Source: Methylovirgula ligni (GTDB taxonomy: Bacteria > Pseudomonadota > Alphaproteobacteria > Rhizobiales > Beijerinckiaceae). Taken from it: a stretch of DNA of 64,000 nucleotides. The stretch's first letter is position 1, and each line of letters starts with the position of its first letter. The notes under the pieces were generated by a model, which worked only from the letters and a program-made list of their open reading frames with translations, made no database searches and was not told where the DNA came from. A program made the position numbers and the translations under genes. Where the stretch lies: NCBI RefSeq assembly GCF_004135935.1, contig NZ_CP025086.1, forward strand, positions 1,612,001-1,676,000, in the 5' to 3' direction. Shown piece after piece: positions 46,046 through 53,679 of this stretch.

Positions 46046-46216
46046 TTATTTTGTCAGGATGAGCTTGTCGTTGGCGGTGATGCGCAGGCGATAGCGCTCG
46101 CCGGCGTGAAGCAGGATCACTTCCTTTGTCTCGCCAATCAGTTCGCGCACGTCCACTTCGCGCGTCTCCGGCTTTTGTCCGCTGGACGGCGACGCGGCAT
46201 TTTTTTCCTCAGCCAT
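46046..46216 (-). CDS. hemP: Hemin uptake protein HemP
   Basis: A 56-residue member of the HemP family: after a charged N-terminus comes the conserved core VDVRELIGETKEVILLHAGE and the C-terminal strand YRLRITANDKLILTK. HemP proteins are small factors found at the head of haem-uptake operons; in several bacteria they help activate haem receptor expression. The ATG at 46216 has GGGGGTAAGT upstream. It is divergent from the TonB receptor. Confidence 0.92.
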   Translation of the reverse strand: MAEEKNAASPSSGQKPETREVDVRELIGETKEVILLHAGERYRLRITANDKLILTK

Positions 46217-46255
46217 ACTTACCCCCACGCCTCTCCTTTCGACGCCCTCTACTAG

Positions 46256-46299
46256 TTTAGAATAAGAATAAATCCATTTATTGTTCTCTATAACAATAA
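46256..46299. promoter_or_regulatory. Iron-responsive operator candidates between hemP and the haem receptor
   Basis: An A/T-rich divergent region holds TTTAGAATAAGAATAAA (46256-46272), whose left half matches the Irr-type ICE box half-site TTTAGAA, and a separate inverted repeat TTATTGTT-N6-AACAATAA (46278-46299). On the receptor side TTGACA (46324-46329) is a possible -35. Which regulator binds is not known from sequence. Confidence 0.5.
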
Positions 46300-46453
46300 T
46301 AATGTAATATATCCGCGTATTGCTTGACAGATATCCATCCGATTTATTACAGGCAGTCAAGTCGCTGTTAGGGAACGGCGAGAAGATCAGCAAGCCAGCC
46401 AGAGCGCGCCAAGCGCAGAGCCAGCCAGCACATCGCAAACGGGCGGGGGCTCT

Positions 46454-48694
46454 ATGGCTTATTCATTCTTGCGCGCGCTGCTGGCCAGCGCGTCTCTTCT
46501 GGCGGTTTCCACGGCCTACGCGCAGAGCGCGCCACCGGCGCAATCCTCTGGCTCGACATCGCAATCGACGAGCTTAAACACGCAGACGAATGCGAGTGCG
46601 CAGACAAATACAAATGCGCAGACGAACGCGGACGGGAGCATTCCGCTCGATACGGTCTCTGTCACTGCGACGATGACGGATGAAGCCGTCATCGATGCCA
46701 TGGGCGGTGTCAGCTCGGTCACGGAAGATCAGATCAAGACCTACCAGGCGCAGAACTTCAACGAGGTGCTGCAGGATGTTCCGGGCGTGACGATGCAGAG
46801 TTCGCCGAACGATCCGGGTCAGTCGATCAATATCCGCGGCATGCAGGACTTTGGCCGGGTCAATATCCTCGTCGATGGCGCGCGGCAGGATTATCAAATC
46901 TCCGGCCACAACGCGAACGGCACGTTCTATCTCGATCCGATGTTCGTGAGCGGTATCGACATCGTGCGCGGGCCGATCTCGAATATTTATGGTTCAGGCG
47001 CCATTGGCGGCGTCGCCTCGTTTTCGACGCGCGGTGTCGATGACGTGCTGCTGCCAAACGAATCCTACGGAGCAGTCGATACGGTCGGCTATGGTTCGAA
47101 CGGTGCTGGCGTCGTCAACAGCATTGCCGGCGCGGCCCGTATGGGCACCACGGCCGATGTCTATGGTCAGTTCCTCTATCGCGACACGACGTCTTATCAC
47201 GACGGCTCGGGCGCGCTCGTGTCCGATACCGGCAGTGGCCTGCTGGGCGGCCTCTTCAAGATGAACATCCGTCCCGCCGAGGGCCAGAAGATTTCCGGCG
47301 GGATACTCGTGCAGAACTATAGCTTCGACAATCTCAGCACCGCCGATGCCGGCCCGCTCTGGCACAACGACGTCAATACCAACCAATTCACTTTGGGTTA
47401 TACGGTCCAGCGACCCGACATTCCGTGGCTCGATTTTTCGATCAAGGCCTATGCGCAAATGACGCGGAACGATCAAACGGTCGAAAGCTTTGCGCAGGAT
47501 CCGGAGAACTCGGCGGTCTACCAGGCGCTTGGCGTCGCGCCGGGCGACGGTCTCTATGACATGATCCACACCTACGGCTTCGACGTGCATGACACCGCAC
47601 GCTTCAGCACGGCCATGCTGGATCATGCGGTGACCTTTGGCGGCGATGGGGTCTGGGATTTCGTCAATACACAGGACAACGCCGGCGGCTTCATCTCGGC
47701 GACGACCCCGAGTGGCCAACGCTCATTGAACGGCGCCTTCGTGCAGGACGAAATACGCTATTCGACCTGGCTCGACGTGCTGGGCGCCCTGCGCTTCGAT
47801 CATTACAGCCTCAACGGCGGCGGCACCGGTTCCAGCGGCTCACATCTCTCTCCGAAGATCACTGTTGGCATCACGCCGATTCGCGGCGTCCAGTTCTACG
47901 GAACCTATGCCGAAGGTTATCGCGCGCCGTCGGTGACGGAGACCCTGATCGACGGCCAGCATCCGTATCCCGCCTTCGACATCCTGCCCAACCCGAACCT
48001 CCGCCCCGAAGTGGCCAATGACGTCGAGGGCGGCGTCAACCTGAAATTCGATAATGTTGTCCGCCCCGATGACCAGATTCGCGTGAAGGCGGACGCCTAT
48101 CTGAACAAGGTCCACGATTACATCGATTTCGAGCCGGTCGGCGCGCCTTATTACGTATCTGTCATTCCCGGTGTGCCTTCCTCGTCCTGCACACCGGATG
48201 CGATCGAGGAGGGGCTCTGCTTCCCGATCACCTCCTATCAATACGTCAACATCGGCGAGGCGCAGATTTCTGGCGTCGAACTCGAAGGCACCTACGATTG
48301 GGGCGGGGGCTATTTCACGCTGGCCGGCACGCATACCAATGGCAAGGATCTTTCTTCGCCGTCCTTGCCGCTCTATACGATCGCGCCTGATCGTGTGAGC
48401 GGCACATTGGGCTTCCGTTTCCTCGACCAGAAATTGATCGTCGGCGGCCGACTCACCCTCGTCGATGCCAGCCAATGGTTCCCGTCGGGCGACGACAGCG
48501 GCCCTACATTCGCGCCAACGTCCTCCTATGCCCTGGTCGATCTTTTCGCGTCGTACAAGTATAATGACGACATCAGCGCCAACCTGACGGTCAAGAATCT
48601 GCTGAACAAGGATTACACGCAATATCTGGACACGCTGGCCAACCCTGGTATCCAGGTGCTGGGCTCGCTGACCGTCCGGTTCGCTTCGAAATAG
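46454..48694 (+). CDS. TonB-dependent haem/haemoprotein receptor
   Basis: A 746-residue outer-membrane receptor. It has a signal peptide (ending AYA-QS), a low-complexity Gln/Thr/Asn/Ser stretch (about residues 30-58), a TonB box-like DTVSVTAT, a plug domain (EVLQDVPGVTMQSSPNDPGQ; VRGPISNIYGSGAIGGVASF) and a 22-stranded barrel ending in LGSLTVRFASK with terminal aromatic pattern. It matches the TonB-dependent haemoglobin/transferrin/lactoferrin receptor family. Divergent from hemP-hmuTUV, so it is the outer-membrane entry point of this locus. Confidence 0.93.
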   Translation: MAYSFLRALLASASLLAVSTAYAQSAPPAQSSGSTSQSTSLNTQTNASAQTNTNAQTNADGSIPLDTVSVTATMTDEAVIDAMGGVSSVTEDQIKTYQAQNFNEVLQDVPGVTMQSSPNDPGQSINIRGMQDFGRVNILVDGARQDYQISGHNANGTFYLDPMFVSGIDIVRGPISNIYGSGAIGGVASFSTRGVDDVLLPNESYGAVDTVGYGSNGAGVVNSIAGAARMGTTADVYGQFLYRDTTSYHDGSGALVSDTGSGLLGGLFKMNIRPAEGQKISGGILVQNYSFDNLSTADAGPLWHNDVNTNQFTLGYTVQRPDIPWLDFSIKAYAQMTRNDQTVESFAQDPENSAVYQALGVAPGDGLYDMIHTYGFDVHDTARFSTAMLDHAVTFGGDGVWDFVNTQDNAGGFISATTPSGQRSLNGAFVQDEIRYSTWLDVLGALRFDHYSLNGGGTGSSGSHLSPKITVGITPIRGVQFYGTYAEGYRAPSVTETLIDGQHPYPAFDILPNPNLRPEVANDVEGGVNLKFDNVVRPDDQIRVKADAYLNKVHDYIDFEPVGAPYYVSVIPGVPSSSCTPDAIEEGLCFPITSYQYVNIGEAQISGVELEGTYDWGGGYFTLAGTHTNGKDLSSPSLPLYTIAPDRVSGTLGFRFLDQKLIVGGRLTLVDASQWFPSGDDSGPTFAPTSSYALVDLFASYKYNDDISANLTVKNLLNKDYTQYLDTLANPGIQVLGSLTVRFASK

Positions 48695-48760
48695 GCGGGG
48701 TAGCGTTCGCACCGCCATGTGATGTGCTAACGCGCTTGTCGCTCAGAAAGGGATGTACCC

Positions 48761-49102
48761 ATGTCGAATTTTATCGCGATGAACCGCTTCAAGGTGCTGA
48801 AAGACCAGGCCCATGCCTTCGAGCAGGTCTGGCTCACACGTACCTCGCGGCTTGACGAAGTCCCGGGCTTTGTCGAGTTTCGTCTGCTGAAGGGGCCGGA
48901 ACATGAGGACTACGTCCTCTATGCTTCGCATACCATTTGGGCCAACAAGGAGACCTTCACGGCCTGGACGAATTCCGAGCAGTTTCGTGTCGCGCATGCC
49001 CGCGCCGGCGATGAAAAGCCGAAGACCCTGGGCCATCCGGAATTCGAAGGCTTCGACGTGATCCAGACGCTGGATAATCCCAAACGTCACGCCGCGGAAT
49101 GA
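48761..49102 (+). CDS. IsdG-like haem-degrading monooxygenase (ABM fold)
   Basis: A 113-residue antibiotic-biosynthesis-monooxygenase-fold protein. The catalytic triad of IsdG-type haem oxygenases is conserved in place: Asn8 (FIAMNRF), Trp69 (FTAWTNSEQF) and His79 (RVAHAR), with the usual ten-residue Trp-His spacing. It would open imported haem and release iron in the cytoplasm. It follows the receptor gene on the same strand, completing the haem locus. Confidence 0.88.
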   Translation: MSNFIAMNRFKVLKDQAHAFEQVWLTRTSRLDEVPGFVEFRLLKGPEHEDYVLYASHTIWANKETFTAWTNSEQFRVAHARAGDEKPKTLGHPEFEGFDVIQTLDNPKRHAAE

Positions 49103-49437
49103 GCCACACACGGCCAGATCGTCTCGTTCGTGGATTATCCGGCCTGTGAGTTAAAGACGGTCCGCTTATGCGGCGCGGGTCGATTGTCTGCCGGGAGCTT
49201 CGGTTGCGACTTGAAGGAGCCCCCGGCTCAGGCGACGTCGTTCGGGTGTCGGCTTTGCAGCAGCAAGAAATCGCATGCTGCGCTGCGTAGTGCCGAACCA
49301 AGAAAAATTCTTGCTATTTTGAGGAAGTTTAAGAAGGGAGAAATCAGCACATTTCCTTCGTCTGCAAGGCCAAAGCGACCTATATCGTTATCGCCGCGCC
49401 ACCGCTGGTCGCGCTTGGCAATTGAGATGAGGTTGTT
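49103..49437. other. Intergenic region, no gene seen
   Basis: Between the haem monooxygenase and the sensor kinase. No gene-like frame; presumably the promoter of the two-component operon lies in the A/T-richer stretch near 49300-49350. Confidence 0.5.
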
Positions 49438-50784
49438 TTGTCGCTTCGGCTGCGCCTGATCGCTTCCATTGCCGGCGTCCTCGCTTTCACGCTGATTGTC
49501 GGCTGCCTTCTGATCTATTTCGACGCCGTGCAGAAGGTCGACACCGAAATGCAGGCCGCGGTCAGCGTCGGCATCCACACGGTGCAGAATGCGACGGACG
49601 ACGCCGAGGAGGCGGTGAATCCGCTCCGCCAGCTCGAGCTTCTCATTCAGGATTTCGACGGCAACCGCCATCTTCAGGCTTTTCTGATGGACGAGCGTGG
49701 CTTGCCGATCGCCAAATCGACATTGCTGATCCCCACCGAACCATCGCCGTTCTGGTTCAATCATCTGCTTGCGCGCGATCCTTATATCGTCCGCCTCGCG
49801 CTGCCGGCGCCGTTCGCCAAGTACGGCACGATTTTGCTGGTGAGCGATTCGCATAACGAGATCGACGAGGCCTGGAGCGATTTTCAACTGACGCTCGGCA
49901 TACTGGCGCTGTTTTGCATTCTCGTCCTGCTGCTGGTTTATTTCACTCTGGGGCGGCCGCTGGCGCTCTTGCAGAAGATGACGGCGGCCTTTCGTCAGAT
50001 CGGCCGGGGCGATTATAGCCCGCGCATCGAAGAACGCGGCGCGCCGGAGATTGTCGATCTCTCGCGCTGCTTCAACGACATGGTCGTCCGGCTCGACGAC
50101 ACCGAGCAGCAGAATGCGAAACTGCAGCAGCAGCTTACAAATGTTCAGGAAGAAGAGCGTGCGGATCTCGCGCGCGATCTGCACGACGAGATCGGTCCGC
50201 TGCTCTTTGCGCTCAACATCGACGTATCGACCTTGCAGCGCCAGGGCGCCGCAAGCACGGCGCCGGCGAGCGCACGGCTCGAAGCGATAGCGAGTACCGT
50301 CTCCGAAATCCAGCGCCATGTGCGCTCGATGCTGGGCAAATTGCGTCCCGCGGTGCTGCTCGATCTTGGGCTGGATCAAGCCGTCGGAAACCTGGTCCAG
50401 TTCTGGAGCCGGCGGCGTCCGGACGTCGATATTACGGTCGATCTCGATTGTGAAAGCTTCGGCGAGAGGCTCGATGCGACGGTCTACCGGATATTCCAGG
50501 AGGGATTGAATAACGCTCTGCGACACGGCAACCCGACGTCGATCGCGTTGCGGGCCAATATCGATGAGGAAAATCAGCTTGTCGTTGTGGTAAGTGATAA
50601 TGGCAGCGGGTTCTCCGCCGGGCACCGTCGTGCGGGTTATGGCCTCATCGGCATGCGCGAGCGTATCGATGCACTTGGTGGGTCGTTGGCGGTTTCCAAT
50701 CGATCCGAAGGCGAAGGCGCCGAGATCCTTGCAAAATTGCCTATCGACGCTCTCGAACTGGCAGCTTCGGAGACGGTGCCATGA
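49438..50784 (+). CDS. Sensor histidine kinase, NarL-type (HisKA_3)
   Basis: A 448-residue membrane sensor kinase. Two membrane helices (about 8-28 and 152-172) bracket a periplasmic domain of about 120 residues. A HAMP domain (LGRPLALLQKM) is followed by the HisKA_3 phosphoacceptor DLARDLHDEIGPLLFALN with His249, and a HATPase with FQEGLNNALRHGN, DNGSGF and GYGLIGMRERI. The start appears to be TTG at 49438. It overlaps the response regulator by four bases. The position beside the PQQ/XoxF genes suggests that it senses a signal connected with methanol or lanthanide metabolism, which is inference. Confidence 0.9.
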   Translation: MSLRLRLIASIAGVLAFTLIVGCLLIYFDAVQKVDTEMQAAVSVGIHTVQNATDDAEEAVNPLRQLELLIQDFDGNRHLQAFLMDERGLPIAKSTLLIPTEPSPFWFNHLLARDPYIVRLALPAPFAKYGTILLVSDSHNEIDEAWSDFQLTLGILALFCILVLLLVYFTLGRPLALLQKMTAAFRQIGRGDYSPRIEERGAPEIVDLSRCFNDMVVRLDDTEQQNAKLQQQLTNVQEEERADLARDLHDEIGPLLFALNIDVSTLQRQGAASTAPASARLEAIASTVSEIQRHVRSMLGKLRPAVLLDLGLDQAVGNLVQFWSRRRPDVDITVDLDCESFGERLDATVYRIFQEGLNNALRHGNPTSIALRANIDEENQLVVVVSDNGSGFSAGHRRAGYGLIGMRERIDALGGSLAVSNRSEGEGAEILAKLPIDALELAASETVP

Positions 50785-51398
50785 GGATTTTGATTATCGA
50801 CGATCATGTCGTGGTGCGCGAGGGCGTGCGCCGGCTTCTGGCCGCGCTGCCGGAGACGGAGGTGTTCGAGGCCTCGTCGGCGCGTGAGGCGCTTTCATTG
50901 TACCGCTCCAAAGCGCCTGACGTTCTGCTGCTCGATCTCAATCTTCCAAATTCGAGCGGCTTCGAGCTTCTGCGGCGGCTTCTTCTTGAAAACCGTCAGG
51001 TCAAGGTTGTTGTTCTCAGCATGCACGCCGAGCCGATCTACGTGTCGCGGACCTTGAACGCCGGCGCGCGTGGCTATGTCAGCAAGATGGCCTCGGCCGA
51101 TGAACTCATCGCCGCCGTGCGCGAGGTCGCAGCCGGCGGCCGTTATGTCGAGCGCGAGATCGCCGCACAATTGGTCGTCTCGCAATATGGCGGCGCAAAT
51201 CCGCTCGAAAAGCTGACGACACGCGAAATCGACATCGTGCGCCTGTTGGGAGAGGGAAAGAATTTCGCCGCCATCGCCGCGGCGCTGGGCATCACTTACA
51301 AGACGGTCGCTAACGCTTGCAGCATCATCAAAGGCAAGCTCGGCGTCGAGCGCACGTCGGATCTCATTCGACTGACCTACCAGATGCGGGAGCCGTAA
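50781..51398 (+). CDS. NarL/FixJ-family response regulator
   Basis: A 205-residue regulator with an intact receiver domain (IIDDHVVVREGV, phosphoacceptor Asp52 in LLLDLNLPNSSG, Lys in GYVSKMAS) and a LuxR-type helix-turn-helix (LTTREIDIVRLLGEGKNFAA, ALGITYKTVANACSIIKGKLGV). ATG overlaps the kinase TGA (ATGA). It converges on the PQQ-associated gene series, the two stops being nine bases apart. Comparable pairs regulate quinoprotein alcohol dehydrogenases in other bacteria. Confidence 0.93.
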   Translation: MRILIIDDHVVVREGVRRLLAALPETEVFEASSAREALSLYRSKAPDVLLLDLNLPNSSGFELLRRLLLENRQVKVVVLSMHAEPIYVSRTLNAGARGYVSKMASADELIAAVREVAAGGRYVEREIAAQLVVSQYGGANPLEKLTTREIDIVRLLGEGKNFAAIAAALGITYKTVANACSIIKGKLGVERTSDLIRLTYQMREP

Positions 51399-51414
51399 GC
51401 GGCCCGCTTACGGC
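51392..51414. terminator. Perfect inverted repeat spanning two convergent stop codons
   Basis: GCCGTAAGCGG (51392-51402), one base, then CCGCTTACGGC (51404-51414). Both TAA stops, of the response regulator and of the beta-propeller gene, lie inside the arms. It could fold on either transcript; no T-run follows, so it is a stalling or processing hairpin rather than a classical terminator. Confidence 0.6.
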
Positions 51415-52400
51415 ATCGCCACGACGCCCCACGGCAGATGGCCGACGTTGACCGATCGCACGGCCTTCAGAGTCGGGACATCGATCACGGTCAGGTCATT
51501 GGTGTTGCCATTGGCGACATAGAGTTTCGAGCCATCCGGGTCGAGTGCCATGTGCCACGGACGCTCGCCGACGAGGATATAAGACGTCGGGGCGAGCGTT
51601 GCCGTATCGACCACCGCAACACGGTTGGCGTGGCTGAGCGCGACGAAGGCGAGCTTTCCGTCCTTGGAAAATACGATGCCGACCGGCTGGATCAGCTCCG
51701 GCTGGACGCCCGGAATATCGAAATTGATCTTTCCGATGATCGTGCGTTTCTGGGCGTCGATCACCGAAACGGTGCCGCCGACCTCGGCGGAAACCCAGAC
51801 CTGTTTGCCGTCGTGCGTATATTGCGCCTCGCGTGGGCGTTGATCGACGAGAACATTGTCCTCGATCGTGAGCGTCTTCGTATTGATGAAATGCGCCATG
51901 CTCGTCAGCTCGGAGGTATTGACCACGGTGGCAAGGTCGGGGCTGATGCTCAGGCCCTCCGGCTCCGCGCCCACGCCCACTGTGCCGACAATCTTGCCGC
52001 TGGCGCGATCAATGACTGTAACTTGTGAGTCCTCCTCGTTGGCCGCGTAGACGCGCTTGCCCACCGGATCGATTGCAACGAGTTCCGGATCGAGCACGTC
52101 GGGGATGCTCCGCGAGACCTTGCGGGTCTTCGTGTCGATGACATCGAGCCGGTCGTCGTCGCCGATACAGACAAAAATCTCGCGATGATCCGGCGTGATC
52201 GCGATGCCGCGCGGCCGCGTGCCCACAGGGATGACAGTTTCGATGGCCATCGTCTTGCTGTCGAGTACGGTCACGGTATTGTCGCGCTCGCTCGTGACGA
52301 ACAGCGTCGCGGCGGAGGCTGGCGCAAAAGCCGGCGCAAGAAGAACCGCAAGGAGCGCGGCTAAACGATAGCATCTGATACGGGTGTTATTTGAGCGCAT
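51408..52400 (-). CDS. PQQ-dependent-catabolism-associated YVTN beta-propeller protein
   Basis: A 330-residue exported seven-bladed beta-propeller. A signal peptide (ending ASA-AT) precedes repeated YVTN-type blades: LFVTSERDNTVTVLDSKTM, RVYAANEEDSQVTVIDRAS, LAFVALSHANRVAVVDTATL, LYVANGNTNDLTVIDVPTLK. It fits the family named PQQ-dependent catabolism-associated beta-propeller. Function is unproven; it may bind a periplasmic partner of the quinoprotein. The ATG at 52400 lies inside the 3' end of the upstream binding-protein gene (14-bp overlap), showing coupled translation. Confidence 0.9.
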   Translation of the reverse strand: MRSNNTRIRCYRLAALLAVLLAPAFAPASAATLFVTSERDNTVTVLDSKTMAIETVIPVGTRPRGIAITPDHREIFVCIGDDDRLDVIDTKTRKVSRSIPDVLDPELVAIDPVGKRVYAANEEDSQVTVIDRASGKIVGTVGVGAEPEGLSISPDLATVVNTSELTSMAHFINTKTLTIEDNVLVDQRPREAQYTHDGKQVWVSAEVGGTVSVIDAQKRTIIGKINFDIPGVQPELIQPVGIVFSKDGKLAFVALSHANRVAVVDTATLAPTSYILVGERPWHMALDPDGSKLYVANGNTNDLTVIDVPTLKAVRSVNVGHLPWGVVAMP

Positions 52401-53610
52401 GGCATTTCGTCTCCGGCTCGTCATAGCCAAGCGTATCGGTATTGAAACGCGGATGGAGGAAGCCCTCGATGGGCGCGATCGAGACCAGCGCGCGAGGACC
52501 AACAAGAAGAATCGGCTGACGCAATTGCTGGTCCCAGCGTCGAAAGGAAAGGCCCTCGCCCTTGAAGGCGGCGATCGTGAATTTGTCGGAAAGTATGTAA
52601 TCCCGCAGGGTCTTCGCATCAGTCGCGCCAGTGCGGAGCATGGCCTCGCCGAAGATGCGCACGCCGAGCCAGGCCTCGTAATCGCGTTCGGTCATCGTCC
52701 GATGCGAGAGGCGCACGAAGCGCCGCTGCATTTCCTTGCCGGAAAATTCCGTAAAAGCGGGATGCCAGGCGGCCGCGACGAGCCCCTGGGTTCCGACGAC
52801 AGGCCGCGGATCGGTGCTATTGAAAAGCAGGTAGTCGCCGAAGGCCTCATCCTCGTCGACGACGAAAATCACGTCGTAATCAGGCAGGCTCTGTGTGAGC
52901 AGCGCCATCTGCTGCTCGGTCTGCTGATGGCCGGTATCGGTATCCCGGGTGCGGGCGTCGTAGGTGTAATTGCGCTCGGCGACGATTCGCGCACCGAAGC
53001 GCGATGCCGCACGCCGAACCGCCGCGACATAATCGAGATCGGCCGGTTTGACACCGTGAACGAAGAACCAATGGGTCCATTTCTTATAGAGAAGAAATTG
53101 CCCCAACGCGTCGGCGCGCATCGCGTTGCTGGGAGAAAGGTGGAAGATATTGCCGCGGCATTGCGCCCCGCGCAGCGTGTCGTCGCTCGTGCGGACGTCG
53201 AGAATAATGGCGTCTTTCGCCTCGGGAAGATCAGCGACGGCGAGGAGGTCCGTCGGTTCAAGATCGGCGATGATAAGCCGGTTTCCGGCGTCCAGCACTT
53301 TTTTGGCTTCGGGGACAATGTCGGCCTGCTCGGGAAGGATATCCTCCGCGAGATCGGTTTCCTGATTGATGAATTTTCCGGTGATGTTGTTATCGGCGGT
53401 GCCGACGCGCGCGCCGGCTATTCCCTTATCGCCGACAACCTGGTCGAGGAATGAGAGCGGCGTCGGCTCGCGGTAATTTTTGCCAAGATAGACAAGCCGC
53501 AAATGGATCGGCTGTTTGCTGGCTGGAGTTTGCGCTTCCAAAGGTGCCGCACTTGCCAAAAGGCTCGCGCAGCACCCGGCCAGCATGAAAGCGCATGTGG
53601 CTTTTGACAT
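52387..53610 (-). CDS. PQQ-associated branched-chain-type ABC substrate-binding protein
   Basis: A 407-residue periplasmic binding protein with signal peptide (ending LEA-QT) and two Rossmann-like lobes (IHLRLVYLGKNYREPTPLSF; IVAERNYTYDARTRDTDTGH; YDVIFVVDEDEAFGDYLLF). It matches the binding proteins described as part of PQQ-dependent alcohol dehydrogenase systems. In other genomes such systems include an ABC ATPase and permease; none is present in this window, so the ligand may be sensed rather than imported. ATG 53610 has GGAG upstream. 69 bp downstream of the XoxJ-ankyrin gene. Confidence 0.9.
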   Translation of the reverse strand: MSKATCAFMLAGCCASLLASAAPLEAQTPASKQPIHLRLVYLGKNYREPTPLSFLDQVVGDKGIAGARVGTADNNITGKFINQETDLAEDILPEQADIVPEAKKVLDAGNRLIIADLEPTDLLAVADLPEAKDAIILDVRTSDDTLRGAQCRGNIFHLSPSNAMRADALGQFLLYKKWTHWFFVHGVKPADLDYVAAVRRAASRFGARIVAERNYTYDARTRDTDTGHQQTEQQMALLTQSLPDYDVIFVVDEDEAFGDYLLFNSTDPRPVVGTQGLVAAAWHPAFTEFSGKEMQRRFVRLSHRTMTERDYEAWLGVRIFGEAMLRTGATDAKTLRDYILSDKFTIAAFKGEGLSFRRWDQQLRQPILLVGPRALVSIAPIEGFLHPRFNTDTLGYDEPETKCHALK

Positions 53611-53679
53611 CAAAGCTCCGGATCGATCCGACGGCCGAACAGGCCTATGGGCGTGCGAAGGGGAATTCAACCCATGAAC

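Noticed and set aside
46454-48694. The TonB receptor as a lanthanide (lanthanophore) receptor
   Set aside because: It faces hemP-hmuTUV and is followed by a haem-degrading enzyme, so a haem role is much more likely.
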